A program made the position numbers and the translations under genes. Below, piece after piece: positions 16,393 through 24,917 of a stretch of DNA of 64,000 bases (within the stretch, counting starts at the first letter, position 1; each line of letters begins with the position of its first letter). Location: assembly GCF_050563545.1 (NCBI RefSeq), contig NZ_JBNXUM010000014.1, positions 123,311-187,310 of the forward strand. The letters run 5' to 3'. Under the pieces are notes generated by a model. The model made no database searches. It was not told where the DNA came from and was given only the letters and a program-made list of their open reading frames with translations. Origin of the DNA: Falsiroseomonas sp050563545. Lineage in GTDB: Bacteria > Pseudomonadota > Alphaproteobacteria > Acetobacterales > Acetobacteraceae.

Positions 16393-17360
16393 CCCGCATC
16401 GAGTTGAAGGTTCAGCGCCGGCAGGATCTCTGCCCAGCGGTCACGCTCCGCGCGCAGCATCGCCAGCGCCTGCTCGGGCGTGGACGGCGTGATCTCGAAG
16501 CCCGCACGGGTCAGCTGCTCGCGCAGCGCGGGTTCCTCCAGCGTCGCGACCATCGCCTCGTGCAGCGTCGCGACGATCGGCGCCGGCGTGCCGGCAGGCG
16601 CGAACAGCAGGAAGCGCAGCGCGTTCACCGCGCGCGGGAAGCCTTCCTCCGCCGTCGTCGGGATGTCCGGCGCGGCCGAGGCCCGCCGCGGCGACAGCAG
16701 CGCGAGCGGCCGCAGCGTGCCCGCGGCGAAGTGCTGCGTGACGGAGCCCAAGGAGAACACGCCGAGGCTGACATGGCCCGCCAGCACGTCGTTCATCGCG
16801 GGCCCGCCGCCGCGGTATTCCGCCTGCACCAGGTCGAGCCCCGCTTCCTTCGCCAGCAGCTCGTAGCCCAGGTGATGCGGCGATCCCACGGACGGATTGG
16901 CGAAGCTGAATTTCCGCGGATCGGCCTTCGCCAGCGCGACGAACTCCCGCAGCGTTCGGGCGGGGATGGCCGGGTTGATGCCCACGACGAGCGGCGTCTC
17001 CGCCATGTAGCCGATGGGCGTGAGGTCGCGGAACAGGTCGTAGGGCATGCGCCGGTAGAGCATCGCGAAGTAGGCGATGTTGTCGGCGTTGATCACGATG
17101 GTGTAGCCGTCGGGTGCGGCACGTGCCGCGGCCTCCATGCCGATGTTGGTGGCCGCGCCGCCGCGGTTCTCGATCACCACGGGCTGGCCGAGCCTCGCGC
17201 GCATGCGCTCCGCCCAGGGTCGCGCCAGCGTGTCGGTGCCGCCGCCCGGCGGGTAGGGGATGATCAGGCGGATCGGGCGGGTGGGCCAGGGCGCCTGGGC
17301 GCGGGCGAGACCGGCCAGGGAGAGGCCGGGCAGGGCGGCCAGCCAGGTGCGTCGTCGCAT
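16389..17360 (-). CDS. Tripartite tricarboxylate transporter receptor (TctC/Bug family)
   Basis: 323 aa periplasmic binding protein. Signal peptide MRRRTWLAALPGLSLAGLARAQ, then the family entry WPTRPIRLIIPYPPGGGTDTLAR, GQPVVIENRGGAATNIG and PAGTPAPIVATLHEAM. TctC receptors bind carboxylates for TctAB, but no TctA or TctB lies in this window, as is usual for orphan Bug proteins. The start at 17360 places the signal peptide correctly; an upstream in-frame ATG does not. First gene of a coupled trio with the YrdC-like and GNAT genes. Confidence 0.92.
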   Translation of the reverse strand: MRRRTWLAALPGLSLAGLARAQAPWPTRPIRLIIPYPPGGGTDTLARPWAERMRARLGQPVVIENRGGAATNIGMEAAARAAPDGYTIVINADNIAYFAMLYRRMPYDLFRDLTPIGYMAETPLVVGINPAIPARTLREFVALAKADPRKFSFANPSVGSPHHLGYELLAKEAGLDLVQAEYRGGGPAMNDVLAGHVSLGVFSLGSVTQHFAAGTLRPLALLSPRRASAAPDIPTTAEEGFPRAVNALRFLLFAPAGTPAPIVATLHEAMVATLEEPALREQLTRAGFEITPSTPEQALAMLRAERDRWAEILPALNLQLDAG

Positions 17361-17422
17361 GGGCTTCCTCCGCGGGGTTGGCGGAGTGTGTGGCCCGGCC
17401 GCGGCGCCGGCAACCCGCAACG

Positions 17423-17447
17423 AAAAAGGGCGCCTTGCGGCGCCCCT
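17423..17447 (-). terminator. Rho-independent terminator
   Basis: Read on the minus strand: GGGCGCC-GCAA-GGCGCCC, a perfect 7-bp stem with a tetraloop (17428-17445), directly followed by five T residues (17427-17423). It lies 25 bases beyond the stop of the small exported protein gene and before the receptor gene, so it separates the two transcripts. Confidence 0.85.
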
Positions 17448-17472
17448 TCGACCTCCGCGTTCGGTCCGCGGA

Positions 17473-17883
17473 TCAGAACGGCATGCAGCGCACGACGTTG
17501 GCGTGGCCGCTGGCGAGCGTCGCGAACGTGCCCTCGGGGCATTGGGTCTGGGCGTGGCTGGTCGGCATCAGCCCGGACTGCCAGCCCCGCGCGCCGCGGT
17601 CCTGCCGCGTCATCGCATCGCGCGACACCGTCGCCGCCGAGGCGCCGCGAACCACCATGCTGCTCGAGGTCGTGCGCACATCGCCCGGCCGCACCGCCAC
17701 CCGCGAGGACGACGACCGGGCATGCACGACGTGACGGGACGGCGCCTGCCGCGACGTCGCCTGGACCTGCGTTGCCGGCTTGGCCTGTCTGCTCGCCTGC
17801 GTCCTCTGCGTGTCGCGCTGGGCGGCCTCGGCCGCGGGAATCGTCGTCGCGATCGCCGCAAGGGCGAGCAGGAATCCACGCAT
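17473..17883 (-). CDS. Small exported protein of unknown function
   Basis: 136 aa. Signal peptide MRGFLLALAAIATTIPAAEA, then a Ser/Arg/Thr/Gln-rich, low-complexity mature region without recognisable domain, ending CPEGTFATLASGHANVVRCMPF with two Cys that could form a disulphide. The ATG at 17883 has GGGGG about ten bases upstream; another ATG at 17892 is too close to it. A strong terminator follows, which supports it being a real single-gene unit. No function is assigned. Confidence 0.6.
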   Translation of the reverse strand: MRGFLLALAAIATTIPAAEAAQRDTQRTQASRQAKPATQVQATSRQAPSRHVVHARSSSSRVAVRPGDVRTTSSSMVVRGASAATVSRDAMTRQDRGARGWQSGLMPTSHAQTQCPEGTFATLASGHANVVRCMPF

Positions 17884-18019
17884 GCAGGTCATTCCCCCTG
17901 TCTTCGTGCCGCCCCGCCGCCCCCCGGCCGCAGGCAGGTCCCCCCGGACCCGAAGCACAACACTGCCCGCCAGAGGCCACAGCCTGTCGTGGCCTGTCAA
18001 CGCCGTATTTCCGGATGTT

Positions 18020-19192
18020 TCACGGAAGATGCGGTTGCGCCCGCCAGTCGCGGCTCTGCATCTCGTGAAGGCGGCTCGCCGTGCGCTCGAACATGGCGGC
18101 GTTCTCGCCCCGCTCATACAGCTTGTCCGGCGCCGCGGCGGCGCTGGCGATCAGCTTCACGCGGTGCTCGTAGAGCGCGTCCACCAGCGTGATGAAGCGC
18201 CGTGCCTTGTCGAAATTCTCGGCGCCGAGGCGCGGGACGCCGTCCAGCACCAGCGTGTGGAAATGCGTCGCCACCAGCAGGTAATCCGCCGGTCCCAGCG
18301 GCTTGCCGCAGAGCGTGTCGAAGTCGAAGCGCGCGACGCCCTCCGCGGCCTGCGGCACCTCGATCGCACGGCCGAGCAGCGCGAGGCGCATCGGCGAGCC
18401 GTGGTCCTGTCCCGTCAGCTCGCGGAAGGCGGCGTCCAGCGCGGCCTCGGCGCGGCCATCGGCCGGCATGTGCCAGCTCGGCATCTCGATCACGCGCTGG
18501 CGGCGGTAGTCGCGCCCGCCATCCAGCACCAGTACCTCGAGCCGGCGCTTGATCAGCGCGATGAAGGGCAGGAAGGCGTCGCGGCCGGGCTTGCCCTTGA
18601 AGAGGTCGTCGGGGACGGTGTTCGACGTCGCCACCACGACCGTCCCGCGCGCGAAGAGCGCCTGGAACAGCCGGCCCAGGATCATCGCATCCGCGATGTC
18701 GTGCACCTGGAACTCGTCGAAGCAGAGCAGCGCGGCCTCGGCGGCGATGCTGTCCGCCAGCGGCGGGATCGGGTCCGCGGTGTCGCCATGCTTCCGCTTC
18801 CAGGCGTGGATGCGCGCATGCACGTGGTGCTGCATGAATTCGTGGAAGTGGATGCGCTGCTTCCGCGCGACCTCGGCGCAGGCGAAGAACAGGTCCATCA
18901 GCATGGACTTGCCGCGCCCGACCTCGCCGACGAGGTAGAGGCCCATCGGCGTGCCCGCCGGCGATTCCTCCGGCGCGACCGGCTTGCGGCGCATGAAGCG
19001 GGCGAAGAACCCGCCGGGCTCGGGATCCTCGGGCTGCGGATCATAGCCGCGGGTGCGGCGCCAGAGATCCTGCAGCACCTCCGCCGCGCGCAGCTGCGCG
19101 GGATCGGCCTGGAGCAAGCCCCGGTCGGTAAGATGTCGGTACGCTGGCAGCGGGCCTTCATTTGGGACCGTCGCGGAGACCGGAAGATCCAT
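18020..19192 (-). CDS. zapE: Cell division protein ZapE / AFG1-like ATPase
   Basis: 390 aa AAA+ type ATPase. Walker A GEVGRGKS (residues 89-96), Walker B LLCFDEFQV, followed by MILGRLFQALFARGTVVVATSN (sensor 1 region) and the family's HFHTLVLDGVPRLG C-terminal segment. ZapE binds FtsZ and affects ring stability at late division in E. coli. Start MDLPVSATVPN at 19192 is preferred over an upstream ATG because the extra codons overlap the divergent gene's promoter. It is divergent from the glycosyltransferase at 19269 with 76 bases between. Confidence 0.93.
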   Translation of the reverse strand: MDLPVSATVPNEGPLPAYRHLTDRGLLQADPAQLRAAEVLQDLWRRTRGYDPQPEDPEPGGFFARFMRRKPVAPEESPAGTPMGLYLVGEVGRGKSMLMDLFFACAEVARKQRIHFHEFMQHHVHARIHAWKRKHGDTADPIPPLADSIAAEAALLCFDEFQVHDIADAMILGRLFQALFARGTVVVATSNTVPDDLFKGKPGRDAFLPFIALIKRRLEVLVLDGGRDYRRQRVIEMPSWHMPADGRAEAALDAAFRELTGQDHGSPMRLALLGRAIEVPQAAEGVARFDFDTLCGKPLGPADYLLVATHFHTLVLDGVPRLGAENFDKARRFITLVDALYEHRVKLIASAAAAPDKLYERGENAAMFERTASRLHEMQSRDWRAQPHLP

Positions 19193-19268
19193 GTTTGGCG
19201 GATACTCCCGGGCGCGGCGGGGGGCAACTTCTTGACCGGGGGTTGAGGCGCACGCAGCCTGCCCCGCC

Positions 19269-20966
19269 ATGCCCGCGAACCGGGCGCCCCACGGCGCCGC
19301 CATCCTCTACGCCCCCGACGGCTACGACACGTCGCGGCCCCGGCTGATGGGGCGGCATGCCGCCGGCGAGGGCTTCCTGGCCGGCCTGGTGCGCCATTCC
19401 GGCTTCGACCGCCTGGTCGCGCTGACCCGCAGCCAGCGCGACGCGGACGCCTTCCGCCAGCATGTCGCGCGGCTCGCCGCCGCGCAGGGCGTCACCCTGC
19501 CGACGGAGGCCATCCCGGACAGCGACTACGCCAGGCTCCGCGAGATCGGCTGCTTCTTCCTGCCGGGGCCGGGTCTCGGCGACTTCGCCTGGCGGCGCCG
19601 GCGGGTGGGAGAGGCCGCCGCCTTCTCGCTGGTCGGCATCACGCACACCATCGCCTCGGCCGGCGCGATGGATTCGATCGTCGAGAGCCTGGTGGCGCCG
19701 GTGCAGGAATGGGACGCGATCGTCTGCACCTCGACCGCCGTGCAGAAGGCGGTGCGGCGGCTGCTGGAAGGGCAGGCGCGCTACCTCCAGCAGCGCCTCG
19801 GCGCGACGCGGATCGAGGGGCCGCAGCTGCCCGTGATCCCGCTCGGCGTGGATGCCGCGGCGCTGGCGCCGGATCCGCGCGCCCGCGCCGAATGGCGCGA
19901 GAGGCTCGCCATCGGCGATCGCGACATCGTCGTGCTGCATCACGGCCGGCTCTCCTTCCATGCTAAGGGCCATCCGCTGGCCATGTTCGCCGCGATCGGG
20001 CGGGCCGCGTCGCGCGCGCCGGCGGGGTCGAAGGTCGTGCTGGTGCTGTCGGGCTGGTACGCCGACGACGTCCAGCGCCGCGCCTTCGAGCAGCAGGCCG
20101 CCGCCGTCGCGCCGGACCTCGCGATCCGGCTGGTGGAGCGCCCGCCGGCCGACACCACGATCCGCAACGTCGCCGACCTCTTCACCCTGCTGTCCGACAA
20201 CGTGCAGGAGAGCTTCGGCCTGGCGCCGGTCGAGGCGCTGGCGGCCGGCCTGCCGGTGGTCGGCACCGACTGGGACGGGCTCAAGGACACGGTGAAGCAT
20301 GGCGAGACCGGCTTCCGCGTGCCGGTGACCATGGCCGGGCCGATGACGGATCTCGCGGACCGGCACGACACGGGCCTCGACACCTACGACCAGTTCATCG
20401 CGGGGATCGCGCAGTTCACGGCAGTGGACGTCCCGGCGGCGGAGCAGGCCTTCGCCGCGCTCTTCGCCGATGCCGGGCTGCGCGCGCGGATGGGACAGGC
20501 GGCGCGGCGCGATGCGGCGTCCCGTTTCGACTGGGCCGCGGTGATCCCGCGCTGGATCGGGCTGGTGGAGGAACTCGCGACCATCCGCGCCGCCGCGCGG
20601 GCGGAACGCGCGCAGCCGCTCCGCGGGCAGGAAAGGCTGCCGCACCGGCCCGATCCCTCGGTGCTTTTCGCGGACTACCCGACGCGACGGCTCTCGCCCG
20701 AGACGCGGCTCCGACTCGTCCAAGGCGAGGACGCCGCGGCGGCGATGCGGCGAATGCAGCATCTGGCCGGCCTGACCGGCACGGTGCCGCGGCGCGACCT
20801 GCTGCCCGGCGGCGACGCCCTGCAGGAGACGCTGGAGAGGCTGCAGGACGGCCCCGCCACGGTCGCGCAGCTCACGGCGGAGATGCCTGGCCCCCGCGCC
20901 TGGCGCGCCCAGCGGGCGCTGGCCTGGCTGCTGAAGATGGATCTGGTGCAGCTGGCCGGGGACTGA
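19269..20966 (+). CDS. Glycosyltransferase family 4 protein
   Basis: 565 aa GT-B fold. Middle region has HHGRLSFHAKGHPLAMFAAI (start of the nucleotide-sugar domain) and QESFGLAPVEALAAGLPVVGTDWDGLKD, the E-x7-E signature of GT4 enzymes, then HGETGFRVPV. The last about 130 residues extend beyond a normal GT4 and may be an extra helical domain. Donor and acceptor are unknown; no other polysaccharide genes are nearby. Start at 19269 gives MPANRAPHGAAILYAPDGYD. Confidence 0.85.
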   Translation: MPANRAPHGAAILYAPDGYDTSRPRLMGRHAAGEGFLAGLVRHSGFDRLVALTRSQRDADAFRQHVARLAAAQGVTLPTEAIPDSDYARLREIGCFFLPGPGLGDFAWRRRRVGEAAAFSLVGITHTIASAGAMDSIVESLVAPVQEWDAIVCTSTAVQKAVRRLLEGQARYLQQRLGATRIEGPQLPVIPLGVDAAALAPDPRARAEWRERLAIGDRDIVVLHHGRLSFHAKGHPLAMFAAIGRAASRAPAGSKVVLVLSGWYADDVQRRAFEQQAAAVAPDLAIRLVERPPADTTIRNVADLFTLLSDNVQESFGLAPVEALAAGLPVVGTDWDGLKDTVKHGETGFRVPVTMAGPMTDLADRHDTGLDTYDQFIAGIAQFTAVDVPAAEQAFAALFADAGLRARMGQAARRDAASRFDWAAVIPRWIGLVEELATIRAAARAERAQPLRGQERLPHRPDPSVLFADYPTRRLSPETRLRLVQGEDAAAAMRRMQHLAGLTGTVPRRDLLPGGDALQETLERLQDGPATVAQLTAEMPGPRAWRAQRALAWLLKMDLVQLAGD

Positions 20967-21203
20967 CCGTCTCGGACCATTTCGGAACTCTTTCGCCACC
21001 GTGGCCCGCGCGCCTGGGTATCCTTGTCGCGTGGCAGGAGGCCGCCCCGGAGAATGTCCGCAACCGCTGCTATCCGCATCGAGCACGAGGTTCCCCGCCA
21101 GGGTTGGCGCGCACAGCCGCGTGACCGCTGCGGTTCCCGACTGCCTTTGCTGCGGCGCGGCAACGTGGCATTGTTACATGGGCAGTCGACACCACAGGGA
21201 GAC

Positions 21204-22772
21204 ATGCAGGGAACCAGCCCATTCATGGGGAAGGTCCGGTTCGGCTGCTGCGTGCTGGATGACGGCCGCGGCACGCTCAAGGCCCCCGACGGCACCGAGA
21301 CGGTGCTGCGGCCGAAGACGCTCGACCTGTTGCGCCTGCTCCTGCGCAACCCCGGCCGAGTGGTGGCGCGGCAGGAGATCCTGGACGCCGTCTGGCCCAA
21401 TCTCTTCGTCACCGACGACAGCATCACGCAATGCGTGGTGGAGATCCGCAAGGCGATCGGCGGCGCCGGGACGGACCTGCTGAAGACCGTGCCGCGCCGC
21501 GGTTACCTCATGCAGGCCGAGATCGAGATTGAGGCCGCGAACGCCAACCTGCCGCGCATCAACGGCACCGCGATGCCGTCCGACCGCCCCTCCATCGCCG
21601 TGCTGCCGTTTCGCAAGGACGCGGGCGATATGCAAGAGGGCTACTTCGCCGACGGCATCATCGAGGGGATCGTGCATGTGCTCTCGGGGCTCGAGCGCAT
21701 CACGGTCGTCAGCCGCAGCTCGGCGCTGGCGCTGGCGGAAAGCACGGTGGATCCGAAGGAGGTCGGCAAGAGGCTCGGCGTGCGATATGCGCTCTACGGC
21801 GGCGTGCGACGCGCGGGCGACCGGCTGCGCATCACGACGGAACTGAGCGAGACGGAGACGGGTGCCATCATCCGCTCCGACCGCTACGACGGCGACGTGT
21901 CCGACATCTTCGCGTTGCAGGACCGCATCGCCGAGCAGGTCGTCGCAACCATCGCACCGCAGGTGCGAGAGCGCGAATTGGCGCGGGCGCTGCGGACCGC
22001 GCCAGCCAACCTGACCTCCTACGACCTGGTACTCCAGGCGCTGGACAGGATGCACCGCCTCGACCCCGGCAACTTCAACGAGGCGCGGCGTCTGCTGGCA
22101 CTGGCCATCGAGGCCGATTCCAACGACGCGCTGCCCCGGTCCTACGCGGCCTTCTGGCACTGCATCCAGCTTTCGCACGGCGCCTCGGCCGACCCGCTGG
22201 CGGATGCGCGGGAGGCGCTGCGGCTGGCCGATGAGGCGATCGCGCTGGACGGTCGGGATGCTGTCGCCCTGACGCTCAGGGCCTCGGTGATCGCCTATGT
22301 CTACCATGAGTTTGCGGAGGCAGAGCGACTGCTCGAACAGGCCCTGGTGGCGTCGCCGAACTGCGCGCTCGCCCTGGCCTACGCGGCCGCCCTGCGCTGC
22401 TGGACCGGCCGTGCGCAGGAAGCGGTCACCTACGCCCGGCAGGCGGTCCGGCTTACGCCGCTGGACCCGTTCCGCTTTTTCTACGAGCATATCCTTTCGC
22501 AGGCGCTCTATACGACCGGCGAGTTCGAGGAGGCGTTGTCCTGGGGAGAGCGGGCGCTGGCCATCACCCGGCACCACCCGCCGGCCTACCGGACCGTGAT
22601 CTGCTGCCTGGTCGCGCTGGACCGGCTGCCGGAGGCCCAGGCCAGGGCGGCCGAGTTGCTTCTGATCGATCCCGGCTTCCGCGTCTCGGCCTTTCGCAAG
22701 AGGACGCCGCTGCGCGGTCGCGACCGTGACACGTTTGCGGCGCGGCTCGTCATGGCGGGCCTGCCGGATTAG
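21204..22772 (+). CDS. Winged-helix (OmpR/CadC-type) regulator with TolB-like and TPR domains
   Basis: 522 aa. Residues about 8-105 form an OmpR/PhoB-type winged helix (VLRPKTLDLLRLLLRNPGRV, ITQCVVEIRKAIGG, LLKTVPRRGYLM). Then a TolB-like domain starts at PSIAVLPFRKDAGDMQEGYF, with GKRLGVRYALYGGVRRAGD, and the C-terminal half is TPR helices (EALRLADEAIALDGRDAVAL and later copies). No membrane segment is seen, so it is a cytosolic relative of CadC. ATG at 21204 follows AGGGAGA; 21225 is an alternative. It precedes the haloperoxidase-like gene by 31 bases and probably controls that unit. Confidence 0.85.
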   Translation: MQGTSPFMGKVRFGCCVLDDGRGTLKAPDGTETVLRPKTLDLLRLLLRNPGRVVARQEILDAVWPNLFVTDDSITQCVVEIRKAIGGAGTDLLKTVPRRGYLMQAEIEIEAANANLPRINGTAMPSDRPSIAVLPFRKDAGDMQEGYFADGIIEGIVHVLSGLERITVVSRSSALALAESTVDPKEVGKRLGVRYALYGGVRRAGDRLRITTELSETETGAIIRSDRYDGDVSDIFALQDRIAEQVVATIAPQVRERELARALRTAPANLTSYDLVLQALDRMHRLDPGNFNEARRLLALAIEADSNDALPRSYAAFWHCIQLSHGASADPLADAREALRLADEAIALDGRDAVALTLRASVIAYVYHEFAEAERLLEQALVASPNCALALAYAAALRCWTGRAQEAVTYARQAVRLTPLDPFRFFYEHILSQALYTTGEFEEALSWGERALAITRHHPPAYRTVICCLVALDRLPEAQARAAELLLIDPGFRVSAFRKRTPLRGRDRDTFAARLVMAGLPD

Positions 22773-22803
22773 CGACCTGACGAGCTGACGAGAGGGGGGG
22801 ACG

Positions 22804-23745
22804 ATGACCGGAAACACGGGGAACACGGGCAACACCGGGAACACCGGCAATACGGGCAACACCGGAAATACCGGAAACACCGGCAACCTCGGCGGCGGCG
22901 CGGGTTTCTTCGTTGATCGCATAGACCTCCCCTTCGTCACGGAGTTGACGCCCGACGGGCAAGGCCCGCTCGCCGCGATCCGCAACGGCGCGCCCCGCTC
23001 CTTCGCGCGCCACTGGGACAGCATGTGGTGGGCCTGGGGCGCATTGGCCGAGTTCACGGCGACGCCCGAATGGCAGCAGCTCGTGGCGACGCAGCCGGCC
23101 GGGCCGCTGCTCATCGACTCCTGGGAGCAGAGGCTGCATCCGCGCGTCCAGGCGCTGCAGGCGGCCAACCCGGGCAAGAACATCGTCGTCGCCGACGCGG
23201 TGAACGAGGAGCTTGACCTGCTGGTGCGCTATGCCGAGGACGAGCGCGCTGACGCGACCGGGGAGATCCTGGCGCAGGCGGCGAACTTCTTCCCCGACAT
23301 CCTCGGCGTGATGTCGGCCTCCCCTAACACCCACCCCAAGACCGTGCGACTGATGGAAATCGGCAATCTCGTCGCGACGCTGGCGGCGATGCGCCTCAAG
23401 CGGATCTTCGATCGCGTGCGCCCTTCGCAGATGGTGCCCGCGCTCCGTCCCGTGGTCGCGCTGCCCGGGCACAGCGCCTACCCGAGCGGCCATGCGACGC
23501 AGGCGCACCTCGTCGCGCGGATCGTGGGGCATGTGGTGCCCGCGGGCCGCAACTCGGTCGCGACAGCGGCGCTGGTCGTCGCGAAGCGGATCGCCCGCAA
23601 CCGCGAGATCGCCGGCGTGCACTATCCCTCCGACAGTGCCGCTGGCGAGGATCTGGCCGGGCGGCTCTTCGCGGTGCTGACGCGGGCCGGCGCCTGCAAG
23701 AGCTTCGAAGACACCGTGCAGGCTGCCAAGGACGAATGGAACTGA
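22804..23745 (+). CDS. Vanadium haloperoxidase/PAP2-like protein with collagen-like N-terminus
   Basis: 313 aa. All three phosphate/vanadate-binding motifs are present: K199-x6-R206-P207 (KRIFDRVRP), PSGH with S228-G-H230, and R267-x5-H273-x3-D277 (REIAGVHYPSD). This defines the vanadium-dependent haloperoxidase/PAP2 acid phosphatase superfamily; reaction cannot be chosen from sequence. Residues 2-28 are nine consecutive Thr-Gly-Asn triplets, so Gly occurs every third residue as in collagen. No signal peptide or transmembrane helix is visible, unusual for PAP2 lipid phosphatases and nearer the soluble haloperoxidases. The stop is 4 bases before the next gene. Confidence 0.85.
   Translation: MTGNTGNTGNTGNTGNTGNTGNTGNTGNLGGGAGFFVDRIDLPFVTELTPDGQGPLAAIRNGAPRSFARHWDSMWWAWGALAEFTATPEWQQLVATQPAGPLLIDSWEQRLHPRVQALQAANPGKNIVVADAVNEELDLLVRYAEDERADATGEILAQAANFFPDILGVMSASPNTHPKTVRLMEIGNLVATLAAMRLKRIFDRVRPSQMVPALRPVVALPGHSAYPSGHATQAHLVARIVGHVVPAGRNSVATAALVVAKRIARNREIAGVHYPSDSAAGEDLAGRLFAVLTRAGACKSFEDTVQAAKDEWN
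22807..22887 (+). repeat. 9-bp tandem repeat coding (Thr-Gly-Asn)9
   Basis: Nine in-frame nonamers of the ACC/G-GGN-AAC/T type encode TGN triplets at the very start of the haloperoxidase-like protein. Codons vary among copies at third positions, so the peptide repeat has been kept while the DNA drifted, arguing for selection on the peptide. Slippage could change copy number in steps of three residues. Confidence 0.95.
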
Positions 23746-23749
23746 GTCC

Positions 23750-24907
23750 ATGCTCCTCGACGACGCAGCCGCAAAAGCGGTGGTGGCACGGCTCGACGAT
23801 CTCGTCCGGGTCAACCGCATCCGTTCCGTGCTGGGCAACGACCCCGTCGCATTGCTTGGCGACGCGGCGCAGGACGCGGCCGTGGTCGCACGCTGGAACG
23901 CGCTCTTCGCCAATGTCGGCGCGCAGGTCCCCGATGTTGCGTTGCAATACATTCCGGCGGTGGAGCATCGGCAGCGTTCCGACGTTTCCGGGGCGAGCAA
24001 CACGGGTGCGGATGCCTGGGGTGGAACGCGGTGGGGCAGCAGCCTGAACTGGTCGGGTGTCCTGATCGCAGCGCCGGGCGGTGGGCAGTTCTCCACGGTG
24101 TCCGCGCGCTGGCGGCTGCCGGCGCGGCAGGAGATCCGGCTGCCGCCGGGCGGCAATCCGAATTCGCCGCCTGCCGCCGGCATCAACTCCTACAAGGTAT
24201 CGACATGGATCGGGCTCGACGGGCATCGCAGCAGCTCCGCGTCGCTGCCGCAGGTCGGGACGACGATCGTGCTCGACTTCAGGCCGGGCGATCCCAACTG
24301 CCTGCCCGGCACGTCCTTCGTTGTCGAAACCTATGCGTGGACGCAGTGGTGGGTGAAGGGCAAGGACTCGCAGCCCGGCTATATCGAAGTGCCGGTGCCC
24401 GGCTTCGTGGTCGCACCCGGCGAGACGGTGACTTGCTGGCTGACCATGCCGACGCCGCATGAAGCTTTCTTCCGTGTCGTGAACGACAGCACCGGCGCTT
24501 TCTGGCAGAAGCTGTGGACGAACCGGCCCGAGGACCTGCAAGGCATGTCGGTTCGCGTGGACCGGGTGAAGGCGCCGGCGGACGGCTCCGCCGCCTGCTT
24601 TGTCGTGGAGCGCCCGGCCGTGCACCGCGAGACGGCACCGCAGGCCGTAGCGCCCCTCGTCCCGCCACGGAACCTGCTCTACCCGGTGCCCGACTTCGGC
24701 GCGATCACCTTGACCGAATGCTGGGCGAGGGAGCGGCGGTTCGGAAGGCCGGAGCTGCTGGCCGGGCGCGTGCGCGACCTGGGCTCGCGGCGGGTGATCC
24801 GTATGTTCGACCGCCGGCCGGCGCCTTACCGAACCGCATACTGCTCCGTTCCGGCGCCGGCGGCGGAGAAGGACGAGGTGACAGTTCGCTACCAGGCGAT
24901 TGCGTAG
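23750..24907 (+). CDS. G1 (eqolisin)-like glutamic peptidase
   Basis: 385 aa. From residue 99 the protein follows the fungal glutamic peptidase pattern block by block: LNWSGVLIAAP, FSTVSARWRLP, STWIGLDG, SLPQVGT, YAWTQWW, VAPGETVTCWL, ACFVVERPA and PDFGAITLTEC. The catalytic dyad of the family (Gln53 and Glu136 of scytalidoglutamic peptidase) corresponds to Q168 and E287. The Glu of the usual WYEWY stretch is Gln here. Residues 1-95 are helical and lack a signal peptide, whereas fungal G1 enzymes are secreted and act at acid pH. Four bases separate it from the haloperoxidase-like gene. Assignment by motif reading, moderately sure. Confidence 0.75.
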   Translation: MLLDDAAAKAVVARLDDLVRVNRIRSVLGNDPVALLGDAAQDAAVVARWNALFANVGAQVPDVALQYIPAVEHRQRSDVSGASNTGADAWGGTRWGSSLNWSGVLIAAPGGGQFSTVSARWRLPARQEIRLPPGGNPNSPPAAGINSYKVSTWIGLDGHRSSSASLPQVGTTIVLDFRPGDPNCLPGTSFVVETYAWTQWWVKGKDSQPGYIEVPVPGFVVAPGETVTCWLTMPTPHEAFFRVVNDSTGAFWQKLWTNRPEDLQGMSVRVDRVKAPADGSAACFVVERPAVHRETAPQAVAPLVPPRNLLYPVPDFGAITLTECWARERRFGRPELLAGRVRDLGSRRVIRMFDRRPAPYRTAYCSVPAPAAEKDEVTVRYQAIA

Positions 24908-24917
24908 CGACCGCCCG

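Noticed and set aside
17893..18019. tRNA or small RNA gene between the exported protein and zapE
   Set aside because: No cloverleaf or conserved tRNA boxes could be formed; the stretch looks like ordinary promoter DNA.
19158..21086. A 642-codon minus-strand frame opposite the GT4 gene
   Set aside because: Low-complexity Arg/Gly/His peptide with no motif; shadow of the glycosyltransferase.
22807..22887. Possible CRISPR-like short array
   Set aside because: The 9-bp units are contiguous without spacers and in frame with a coding sequence.
21174..23183. A 669-codon minus-strand frame including a VFPVFPVLPV repeat
   Set aside because: The repeat is simply the complement of the TGN-coding nonamers; the frame is antisense to two well-supported genes.
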